Origin: Callipepla californica brunnescens
Taxonomy: Eukaryota > Chordata > Aves > Galliformes > Odontophoridae
Reading direction: 5' to 3'
NCBI GenBank assembly: GCA_023055505.1
Contig: JALIRH010000061.1
Span: 891,501 to 955,500 of the forward strand
DNA length: 64,000 nucleotides
Position 1 is the stretch's first letter; every line of letters starts with the position of its first letter. This document shows, piece after piece, positions 50,301 to 60,751 of the stretch. The notes beneath the pieces are model-generated. The model ran no database searches. It was given only the letters and a program-made list of their open reading frames with translations, and had not been told where the DNA came from. The translations under genes and the position numbers were made by a program.

Positions 50301-53300
50301 ATAAAACACCCTTGTAAGAGCAACAGACCTGTCTAGTTGTTACAGAGGTGTAATGCTGCCAGCTGCTCTCACAGAGGCTGTTTCTCATCCTGGGGTCTGG
50401 GCTGCTGCTTTGTGAGGGGAACAAACAGTGCCCTGGGGGCAATGGCTCCTGTGGCTCAGTTCAGCCTAGCGGGGCTGGCTGGCTGGGGGGAAGCACCATG
50501 AAAATAATGCCTACGCTGTCCCCAGAGCCGAGCAAGTCATGAAACCGAATGGCTGCATCCCTACAGGGCTGAACCCAACACCATCAGCTCTACCTTCATC
50601 TGTCTGGGATGTGAGTCTCTCCTAACAATGAAAGTGCCTGCCACAGAGCAGAGAAACCCAGGCTACCTGCAGGGAGGTCTGTTGGTGCCTCAGCCCTACA
50701 CCTCAGCTGGCTCTTCTCCAAGCCCCCCTACATCACTAATGCCACCATAGTGTGTCCCTTCTGCAACCAGCACACTGGGAGGATAACACAGCCATACCTA
50801 AACCCACTGTGACAATCAGAGGCAGTTGCACCTGCGCTGTCTCTAATATTTCCATCACCACAAGTATCCAGCCTCCTGTAAAGGAAATCCATATGTCATC
50901 TTGTAATGTTAGGAAAACAGACACAGCGTAGTAACCTCTACATTGACTCTTCCATCGTGATGTCTCACTGCTCTGGAACAGCAGATCATAGGTGACACGT
51001 ATCACTGGAGAGATGCTAACCCTTTCCCTGCAGCTAACACCTTCTCAGTATTTCTTTTTTTTTAATTCAGTGCACGTTGAGTTTGTCGAAAGCACTTTTT
51101 CACATTCTATTCCCAAAAGTCAATGATGAAGAGGGAGAAGCAAGACCGATGCTGATGGTCTCTGAGAATCCTCCCTCACTGAATATTTTGGGAATTTAGA
51201 TGGTAGAACACCTTCCTTCAAAGCGCTGTTTGCAGGGATTAATGAAACCTGTGCGTATTTTAGAAATCTGACTGGGAGAGAATTTCTTACATTTAGAAGA
51301 ATTTGACAATACTATAGCTTGTCTAGATTGAAAACTAATTTCAGTATACTGAAAATCCCACTGAAGTGGAAATTTCTAGTTCTAATCTGCTCTAAAGATC
51401 ACACAAATAACATTTCATATTTTTATGGCAGCAGATCAGAACAGTATCATTCCTTTCTTCCATATGGCAAGGATGATGCAAAATAATAGCTGGAGTGAGA
51501 AAAAAATCTGTGACTATTTGAAATACAAAGAAGAAGAGCTTCATTGAAACGATCTCTTTGGAACATCATCCCTCCTAACTCAGAGCTCCTCAGCACGCAT
51601 TTGGCAGAAGCTCTGCTAAGGTTTGCTTCTTCACTACTGACAGCTAGAGATGCAGAATCCCAGATGCGTTTTTTCTCCACCAAAAGTGACTGGCGTAGAA
51701 ACCAACTAGTCCTGTGCCGTCTAGCTTGAAATCCCTCTGCAGAATATAATACCTGTCCCACTAATATTCTAGTGTTATGTTTCAATCGAGTGACTGGGTG
51801 ATTAGTGAAAAAAGAACAAAAAAGACAAGATAAGGATTTTTCCCTCGACACCAGCACCAGACTGGACCTCTCCATGTCCTGTGCAGGCCATGATGGATGA
51901 CAATATCTCCCTAGAGACTTGGTGACACTGAAAAGAAGCCATGCCTCCACTGCTCCAAACAAGGACCTTTTTACAGTAAACAGCTGATGTGAATGGCCTT
52001 TTTTGTCTGTGAAGAAAGTGTGTGTTTCCAGGCATGTGCAAGGTGCAGAGATGGCAGCTGCTGAGGGAGCGGTACTTGGCCAAGCTGGAGATCCTGCTGG
52101 GCAGAACCAAAATAGCTCATGACCTCATCACCCACTGAAGAATAAGTTGTCCCGCACTAGGGGCATCAAACCTTCACAAGAGTCTGGGGTGAACGCTTAA
52201 TTCATGAGAGTTTAATGTCCACTCACACACACACAGAAGGGCTCAGAGGGTCTACCATTCTAATAAAAAGTAACAAACAGAAGCTATTACCTCTTATTCG
52301 TTATAAGGCGATGGGGAAAAAGCACTGCAGAAATCTAAGCAACTGCTGTGAACTTGCCATTTTTGAACATAAATGAAACATTTTCTTCCATGCTAGATTT
52401 TGAGTGACGCTGTTTCTGTTCAGCTCCTTTGACAATTTGTGAGATGAATTGGAGACCTGAGATATCTCACCCAATTTGCATTCTTTCCAGTGAAGAGTTT
52501 AAAGCATCTCTTTCTTATGGAGAAGGAATTATTTTTTTCCCCCTCCAGTGATGTATTTAAGTATCTTCTGCACTTACTTTACCATCTTTTTAAAATCATG
52601 TCATCACCACCTTGACGTGTTTACTTAGAATTATTTTTAATTAGGCTAATGCAGATGAAATTATGTCTTTCCTTGTCCAAAGAAGACACAAACATTGTGT
52701 AAGAACAAAGCTCTCAGGATCCTTCCATAGAAAGGTGCACATACACACTAGCAAAGAGTTTCTGTGTTTTGTGTGCATGGGTAGACTGGAAGGTATGGAG
52801 GCAAACCAAAGCATGCTGCTTTAGGTACTTGTGTCACACTCTACTGAGTGTGCGTGTGAGAATCTGATAATTATGAAACCAATGGACAAAGTATCTGGCA
52901 TTGCTATCCATCTTGAGGATAATAAAAATTCATTTAATTTGAATTTCACTTCTTGGAAATTGGAAATTTCCCCAGTCGTTGTATTGATTATATAATTATT
53001 ATTGTTAAGTAGTACAGTGCTGAAGGGCACTGCGGGACATGGAAAATGGTCAATAATATGTTCTATGGGAAATCGTGTACATTAACAGTGGTGAATCATC
53101 CTTCATTGATACTGAAGGAAAGAAGAAAATGCAAGTCTATTTTATACTTGAAGCAGTGACTATAGAAAACCATGCCCAGAGTATGGGGTTACCTGAAAAA
53201 GCTTGAACCCAGCTCTTCCCTAAGCCAGGTCAGGACAGGGGGTGCCCCACAGGGCACTGAGAACACTGGCACAGCATGACTATAGGGTCCCATGTGCAGA

Positions 53301-54329
53301 AGGCATTACTCCTACAGGGGACAGAGCCTTGGGGCAAACACATTCTGTCTTTTCCTTGCTTACTTAGAGAAAACGGGCTCTCATTTGGACTACACTAAAT
53401 GGAGACACCTGAACCACACAGCCATATCCCGTCATCCTGATAGGCCACCAGCAGGCTGGGAGCACTGGGGGAAGCTGGCCATGGGCAAGGACAAGCAGCT
53501 CCTCCTCAGCCTTCAGGCAATACCCAGAAGAGGGTGGAGACTAACGTCTTTTTCGTCATCCAAATTGCTCACACACATGAGCCTTCCTCCCCTGAACACC
53601 AGTGCCTCTCTGGGCACCGCCTGGCATCAGTGGCAGCCACACACTGAGGGACTCAGGGCCACACAGGAGACAAATGCAACACGTGATGCATGTTGTCAGG
53701 AATTTAGGGCTGCTCCTGAGGAAAGCAATCCAGAAGTTTCTCTGCAACTCATGTTGGTTCCAGTGAGGCCATGGAAGTCATTGGGACTATAACATTTCTT
53801 CAGGACCCCCTTCAGCCAAGCAGGAGGAGCCATGCATGGGGCTGACAGCCCCCGTGGAGCAGCAGGAAGCCACACCACTGGTCAGCCCTGCTGCAGGGCT
53901 GGGCCCTGTTCCTGAGGGATGGACCTTTTCCAGCAGTGGGTTGTACAGCTGCTTCAGAAGGTGCTTCTGGCCACATGTAAGCACAGGCTGTGACAGGCTG
54001 TAATTTCAGTGCTGGGGCAGTGCTTGGCTTGGGAGCACAACAAAGAGGATAGCTGCTGCACAAGAGGTCACAGTATGTACCATGATGGCCGCTGTCATGG
54101 GTCTCTAGCTGGTGGCATGCAGGCTGTGATGGGAAACCTGCTTCGGAGCTGTCTGCAGATGCTGCCAGCAAGCAGGGGTTGTCAGCATGATGAAGTCTAT
54201 CAATATCATAATTCTTCAAATTGGCATTTGATTTTAAGATTCAGCATCAAAAGTAGCAGTAATAAGGGTTTTGGTCTATGCATTATCATGAGCTGTCCTT
54301 ACGATTTCAAGATTTTCTCTTTTTTTTAG
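47304..54329. other. Intergenic, several long but unassigned open frames
   Basis: No gene recognised. It includes minus-strand frames of 171 codons (51447-51962) and 135 codons (53812-54219) and a + strand frame of 166 codons (53292-53792). None has a conserved motif or convincing splice or promoter context. Lengths of this order are expected by chance in 64 kb. Confidence 0.5.
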
Positions 54330-54467
54330 TCACGGAAGGATAGAAAGACTTACTTCATATATTTAAAGAATGAGATTGTCATGAAATTACAAGACTTACG
54401 AAGACAGAGCTTAGCGGGAAACACAACAGATGTCAAGAAATTCACGCTAAAATTGGGAGAGAGCTGT
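54330..54467 (+). other. Exon-like unit, 46 codons, phase 0 to 0, unidentified
   Basis: It is preceded by TTTTCTCTTTTTTTTAG and followed by a perfect GTAAGT donor at 54468. The 138 nt are 46 open codons, rich in Lys/Arg and hydrophobics (KTYFIYLKNEIVMKLQDLRR). If the donor is ignored, the frame runs on for 16 codons to a TAA that overlaps an AATAAA near 54514, so it could also be a last exon. The family is not recognised. It could be a cryptic exon of a long non-coding RNA or chance. Confidence 0.3.
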
Positions 54468-55324
54468 GTAAGTGCAGGTGGGATGAACTGCAGTCATTTT
54501 ACCTTCAGGAAATAAAGTTTTGCACTAGAAAAAACTCTTTCGTGGAAGTCTGAAATTACACTGGTTTACAGCCACTGAAGCAAAACGGAGTGCCTGCTGC
54601 TGTCCCACAGGCTCCACTGGAAGGGACTGGAAGGAAGGCACAGTGCAACCAGAAGGCAAGTGGTGCTCACAGCTGCCCCGACATTGTGTTTGCACAGGGA
54701 GTTTGTACCAGGGATATGAAGAAATCGTTCTCTTCAGTTTCCATATCAGGTTTTCAGATCAGAGCTCTTCCCAGCCTTTCCTCCTCCAGCCTGCTCGCAG
54801 TGTGGAGTGCTCTTTTCCTGTTTACCCTTACATGCCTTTTTATTACCAGGCAGGATTTTTTTTTTTTAAAGCACACTCAGGCGCCTGCTTGTTTTTTCTA
54901 AAGCTCTACGGGGATTTGTTGGCGTCTTTTGTAGCAGGTCATCCTGTTTTCAGACAAAGTTCCTGTCTTGTTAAAAACAATCATTTCTGGATGTCTCTGT
55001 ATGGCTCCTGCTTTTAATCATCCTGAGTCCTTGAGCCACGTAGTCCGCGCCCCATTTATGTAGGTTGTGTTTGTTTGTTTGCAGCCAAAAAAAAAAAAAA
55101 AAGGAAGAAAGAAAAGAAAGGAAAATACACTGTGGCACAGTCAGGATGAAGGCACAGACAAAGTGGCGGCAGCATCCAGCCCCTTTCCCACTGCTGACAG
55201 TGCCCTTTCCTCTGCAGGTGGGAGCAGGCCATCTGTAAATGTTGGGAGGGGACCAGCCAGAGCAGTGCTCCTGGGCAGGGGCTGTGCTCAGAGCACCTTG
55301 CTGAAAGAAGCACATGGCAACAAA
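54468..55324. other. Intergenic, poly-A run, no supported gene
   Basis: Contains a 16-bp poly-A run at 55087-55102 and a GTTTGTTTGTTTG stretch before it. Open frames of 85-124 codons are composition-driven. Nothing else seen. Confidence 0.6.
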
Positions 55325-55465
55325 CATAGAATCATAGAATCACTAAGGTTGGAAAAGGTCTCTAAGATCACCTCGTCCAACTGTCCCCCTGTCACCAATA
55401 TTTCCCACTAAACCATGCCCCTCAACAACATCTAAACATTTCTCGAACATCTCCAGGGACAGAGA
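55325..55465 (-). mobile_element. CR1 LINE, short 3' end
   Basis: CATAGAATCATAGAATCACT, then AAGGTTGGAAAAGGTCTCTA, AGATCACCTCGTCCAACTGT and CCACTAAACCATGCCCCTCA. This is the minus-strand view of a CR1 3' end, about 140 bp and well preserved, including two copies of the terminal ATTCTATG unit. Confidence 0.93.
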
Positions 55466-58322
55466 CAATGCTCTATATGGCTTTAAAGCCCATGGATGGA
55501 CATTAATAAGGCTAGTCTAATCCTATACAGCTTGTTGGCTTTAAATTTAATTTTGAAAGAAAAGCTCAGACAACTCTCTGCCATATTCCACCTGTTTTAA
55601 TTCTGTACATCCTACAGCTGTAGCAAGGGCAAGTAATAAGAGTAGCCAACACCTCCTGTGATGAGGGGACTGCTGTTGTTTGAATTACGGTGAGGCTGTG
55701 ACAGATATCCTGCATGGCTTACTTTGAGACAGAGACAGACAACTATGCATTCTCCTTACTGGCTCCAGGAGGTGATGAAATTTCCAAATATGTATATTTA
55801 AAGGTGTTGTGGCTTGCAGGTCCATTAAGAGAAACAGTCTATTATGTGCTTCCTTATGCTGAACACTCCGGCAAAATGATCATCAATCAAAGCTTCAGCC
55901 TTTGGTAAATTTACCCCTGACAGTTCTTATACGAAGATGTTACACAATCCCTAACCCAAATGCTTTGATCTCCTAAGTCAAAGTCAATATGTCCAGCTGG
56001 ATAAATAGCATTAAGCCTAGCACTCTTCCTGTGTAAGTGATAAAAAAATTGATGAAGTCCTGACTTGCAGAAGCACAGGTGCTTTAAATCAATGGACTAC
56101 AGTTCACCAAAGCTATTAATACCAACCCTGGAAGTCCTGACTGGAAGCAAAGAGCTTTGTAATTTTAATGCACCTTAGTTCAGAACCAAAGATCAAATGA
56201 GGTCATGTTCAGATGGCCACAAACCCTGGGACGGTGCAGGTCAGTTAAGCTGTTTGCTTTACCTGGACTAGAGGCACAGAGCTGAGATTCAACCTCCCTG
56301 CAGTGCAACAGGGTGAACTTTTCCAGATGCATTTGGAGAAACAGATTTACAGCCCTGTCCCTGGTCTCTGTCCTAAACAGTCCTCTTCCCATATATTAGA
56401 GATGTCCTCCTCCCTCTTTTTCTCAGGAACCTCAGACTTTTTCAAAATTCACTTCTTTTTGTTGGGCTCCAAACTGACTGTGACAAGAATGCCTCCTCTT
56501 CTTCCTCTTCCTCCCTGTATTACCACAGGCCCACTGCCCATCTCCCTGGGCAATAGCAGGGCTTAGGCATGTTTCCTGCCCTACAGCTTACTCACTTCCC
56601 AGCATCAATAATCTATTACAGATCCTTCCTCACTGCCTGTTCCCCTCCTCCCCAATAATAATGAAATTCTTGAAAGCTTGAGATAAATATCCTGTTACAA
56701 AACAGATGATCAGGATGAATATTTCTTTCATCCTCTAAGTCACTACTTGTGGGGGAGTGGAGATAGTCTGTTTAGCCATATGGATGCTTTTCCATAATTC
56801 ACAAACGTCACTGACAGCAGGGCAAAAAATAATGTCTTTGACATGATCTTTGGATTGTTTCAGTTAAAAACCCCAGCTCTTGGAAGGTAATATTCACCTT
56901 GGCCCAAGGGCCACTCCATAGAAAATACTGGTCACGCATTATTATGAAAACCCTGAAAACATGAGAAATTTCAGAAGGATTTGGATCTTATGCTAAGGAA
57001 TTTCCCTTGGAGGAAATCTCTGAAGGAGTTGGAGCAAGGGCACAGAGACGGAGCTGCACAGACCTATAGGACAGAGGCTGATGTAGGGAAGGCCCACAAG
57101 GTCCCCTTGTAACCCCTGCTTAGGCCTCACTGTGCCACAGCTGGACCTGATCCTCTCAGCATATCTTCCCCATGTCATGTCCCCTGTCTACGGTCAGAAG
57201 TTCATTTTTCTTATCTTCCTAAAAGAGATGTGCTGAATGCGCCTTAATGAATTATCAGTACCTCTGATCGATTCCAAGCCCTTAGAATAAAAAGCTTTTG
57301 GTTAATTTCTCTGTAATTTTGGCCTCATCTGCCTTCTAAAGCAATATGCAATGTATTTTTGCAGTGACTCAGTTGCAAAATCAATGTGGACTATGCTTAT
57401 AAAAGAAAATGGACAATCAACATCCTGGGTCCTATTCCAGGCACTGCTGATGCATTTACTATGTCAGATAATCTTAAAAAACTGCTTTAACACCACTCAC
57501 GGGGAGGTGAGGCACCTCCTGGGTGCCATGGGTTCTGTTGCACAGAACGCTGTTATTCTAAATGGTTGTGAATTTTGCTATTGTTTCTTGCTACCACTTC
57601 AATGTTACAGTCGTTATTTATTATGGAATATATAAGTGAAGAGAACTGGGTCAATTTGCCAAAATTGTCTTCCAACTAAAACCGGAATACCTTTAGCTCT
57701 ATTTGTTTCCAGTCCAGTTGCTAGCTTGAGAATACTGATCATCTTACTCAGCTGAGACAAAGAGCAGCCAAGTGATTGAATCAAGTGATACTTCCTCAAT
57801 GGAGAGTGGCAAATTTGCATGTGACAATTAGAAGATTGTAATCAGTGTTTTCCCATAGCAGTATATCTCCAAGTTTTAATGATAAATAACACAGCCTTCA
57901 CACATTTATTTTGGTAGGTTTTCAAGAAAAGAAAAAAAAAAAAAGTCCAGCTAACAAAAGCCTTCAGAAAAAATATCCCGTTGTACACTGAGGTGCCCTG
58001 GCTGTCAGTGCTTAGAAGCTGAGCAACACGGGTAGGTGATCTCCCCATGTGGATGTACAAGATTGTGCCCACCTGATGTAGCAGAGGCATTGCGTATGTT
58101 CTCAGTGAATCTCAAAGGAGTGGGAGCATTTCCGTTAAAATAATTAGTCTGTGTCTGAACCTAAGAGAGACAAATTTTATCAGTGAGCATAGAGAGCTCT
58201 TGGTATGCAAGAACTCATGTTTATTTGCCTTCAGTTTTCTCTGAGTAACTACATGAATTGACACGGGTGGCGGTTGAAAGCACTGGGCTATAGCGAAGAG
58301 TGCTCTCATCTAGAGCACTCAC
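55466..58322. other. Intergenic, no supported gene
   Basis: Single-copy sequence. A TGACTCA word at 57365-57371 follows a TTTTTGCAG acceptor-like site and opens a frame (DSVAKSMWTMLIKENGQSTS) with a GTGAGG at 57507. This is weak exon-like evidence only. Confidence 0.5.
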
Positions 58323-58427
58323 TGCAGAAGACTTAGTTCCTTTATTTACTTTGCGCAAATCCTGGGGAGGAAACATGAGGCGCTGAAAGTCCCTTTGTTT
58401 TTGCTCATTGAATTTAAGCAATTCCTC
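58323..58427 (-). other. Exon-like unit, 35 codons, charged tail, unidentified
   Basis: On the minus strand, TCTGATGTGTGCAG precedes 58427 and GTGAGT follows 58323. The 105 nt are 35 whole codons reading EELLKFNEQKQRDFQRLMFP, then PQDLRKVNKGTKSSA. If the donor is not used, the frame continues 33 more codons to a TAA that overlaps an AATAAA, so this could be a terminal exon. It starts in phase 0, matching the end phase of the unit at 60597-60751. Family not recognised. Confidence 0.33.
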
Positions 58428-60596
58428 CTGCACACATCAGAACAATGAACCCCTTCAGTGCACCAAGCTGCGAGTGACACGAGGCCATGGATTTACACTG
58501 TAGATCTCCAGAATTTTCCAATTTTTGGAGAAGCAATTGGACAGTTGCAGCAACTGCAGATTCAAATTCTGAGTCTTCTGGTTTCAGAGGCAAGTGATAG
58601 AATGAACCCCTTATGCTAAGAGTTTGAGCTGGCATAAGGTACATATTAGTAAGCTGGAACATCCAGGCTTAAGTTGTCCTCACTAATTGGGAAAATTGCT
58701 GTCCAAAAATAAATTAGTTGGAGCTCAATGAACATGGGTTACCTCAGTTATTCCTCATCAACTACTGTCACTGGTAGAGCCCTCATCTCACATGCCTCCA
58801 GTCTAAATAAGGATTTGTTAACAAAGCCGATGTATGCAAGCACCTACACATGGATCCTGTTCTGCCTCTGTCCCCAGAGAGCAAGTTACACAGCCCTTCT
58901 CAGGGGCTGACTCCAGGAAATCTACTCTTTTAGGTGAGAAACATCCTACAGGTTTTTTTTGTTTGTTTTTTTTTTCTAGACTACCCAGCAGCCACAAACT
59001 AGTGCTGTTTTCCTGGTTGATCACTCGGGCATGTCAGCTTGATGCCCAGCTACATTCAGATTTATGACTTGCCTCATTATGGTATCATGTAGAACAGACA
59101 GTTTTTCAAGATTGAATACTTTACCAAGAAAAAAAAAATCCATTGGCTAGTTTGATGGGAGGTTTCTGCTCTTAAAGGCACAACTTGGATCAAACAAGAG
59201 ATAGAACAGTTATCCGGTTTTGTTTCTCTCCTCCTTGATCTTTAGAGAGAAATCTTCCCTGAAAATGTCACTTGGACACTGATTTAGCCTGACTAATGTA
59301 GGTATACTGCTCTTGGGAGACAAGCCAGTTCTTCCTGTTTCCCTGCATCATACATGTAGAAGAGTAGTTGCCTTGGAATTTAATCTGCCATATGTCTGGG
59401 GGGTACCTAACCTATTCACCTTAATATAGGATGTAAGGCATGTCAGGAGTTAGCATGGAGCTTGCACTATCATTCTGCAGCCCAAAAACTATGTAGGCAA
59501 AAAAGTAAAATTAAAAAAAAAACAACTTAAAATAAAATTCAAAAAAAAAGGTGTTGAGGTGGGTGTGATGATGAAAAAGCTGACGGGCCCTTACATTCGG
59601 TGGCAGCAATTAGCTCTAACATAGTAAATTCCAGGCATATGGCATGGCAACTTTCGCACCCTCTTATATGATTTAAAACGGTTCTCACAAATGCTCGTCT
59701 CACTGTAACTGTGAAAAATCTCCTGTTTTCTCAAGAATAAAACTGCTCCAATATCTTGCCCTGACAACTGATGCTTCAAAAAATGCCCCAACCCCTCCAG
59801 ATCCATGTAAGGCAATGATGTGTGTTTAATGCAAGAGAACAACAATTATAATATTTTTGACTGAAAAGAACTCAGTTCAGCTGCCAGAAATGTCAAAAGT
59901 TCCTTGCTACCCTGACACTTACGTAATTGTTCTGTGAACACCCACACACCGGAATAGACCTACTCCACCAAAAATTGCAGGGCTGACTCACTGAGCGTTC
60001 CTCTACGTATCTGAGGACCTAACCATCTAGGATACATCATCCCCAGCGTAATTCTAATGTGATTTCCCTGATTCAGTAAAGTTACAGTTCACCTGGGGGA
60101 AAAAAGGGATCATCTGCTTCTTTAGGATCCTGCCCACCCATCATGGAGGAAGCAGCCAAGAAGGGCAGTGCTGTGGGCCAGCTGGAGCAGGCCACTGCTG
60201 AATCCTCATCCTTGTTTTCTGCATGCTTCAGTCCTAGTTGGTATCTCTCCCATTGCAGTTCTGATGTGATCCAAAAATGCTTGACTTCTTCAATCTGATG
60301 GGGTTGTCACCCAAAATGAAGCAGACTGGTGCAAAATGGAACTGAAAGAAGAAGAAAGAACAAACTGACTTTTAAGAAAGATTCTGAAGAAAGCCACTAT
60401 GGGGGAGCAAAGAGGCTTCAGTGCATCACTGGAAAGCACAGGGGTGTTGACATCTCTCCACCAACCTCTTGTCAATACGTAAAGAGAGATTTATCTGCAT
60501 GGTTTAGTCAGAATACGAAACTTTGGGAAAATGGTTTATACTGTACAGCTATAGTACTAAACGACTCAGAGTTAAGTAATAATTAATCTAATTTAC
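58428..60596. other. Between the two minus-strand exon-like units; nothing recognised
   Basis: If the flanking units are real exons, this is their intron. An 82-codon minus frame (58414-58662) and an 84-codon minus frame (59591-59845) are open but have no clear splice context. Confidence 0.45.
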
Positions 60597-60751
60597 CTTT
60601 GTGGCATGCTGGTGACACCGGTGCACCAGAAGAGTAACATAAACTGTGACCACAAAAAGCACTGTGGTCATCGTGCCATGGTGCTCTGACATACCAAGTG
60701 ACGACCTGGTGTTCAGGTTGGACATTTCTGCCATAGAGTTCTCATAAATAC
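60597..60751 (-). other. Exon-like unit encoding a membrane-spanning segment, unidentified
   Basis: On the minus strand the acceptor GTGGCTTTACTATGCTTAG precedes 60751 and the donor GTAAAT follows 60597. The 155 nt run from phase 1 to phase 0. The frame reads IYENSMAEMSNLNTRSSLGM, then a hydrophobic run (TVLFVVTVYVTLLV) and the basic HRCHQHATK. That is the layout of a single-pass membrane segment with a stop-transfer, cytosolic side following. Joining to the unit at 58427 keeps the frame and adds a charged tail. Family not recognised; no start or upstream exon is proven. Confidence 0.33.

Noticed and set aside
51447..51962. 171-codon minus-strand open frame
   Set aside because: Longest non-repeat frame, but it has no recognisable domain, promoter or splice support. 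One or two frames of this length are expected by chance across 64 kb.
53292..53792. 166-codon + strand open frame in GC-richer DNA
   Set aside because: No family motif and irregular composition. Length is compatible with chance where stop codons are rarer.
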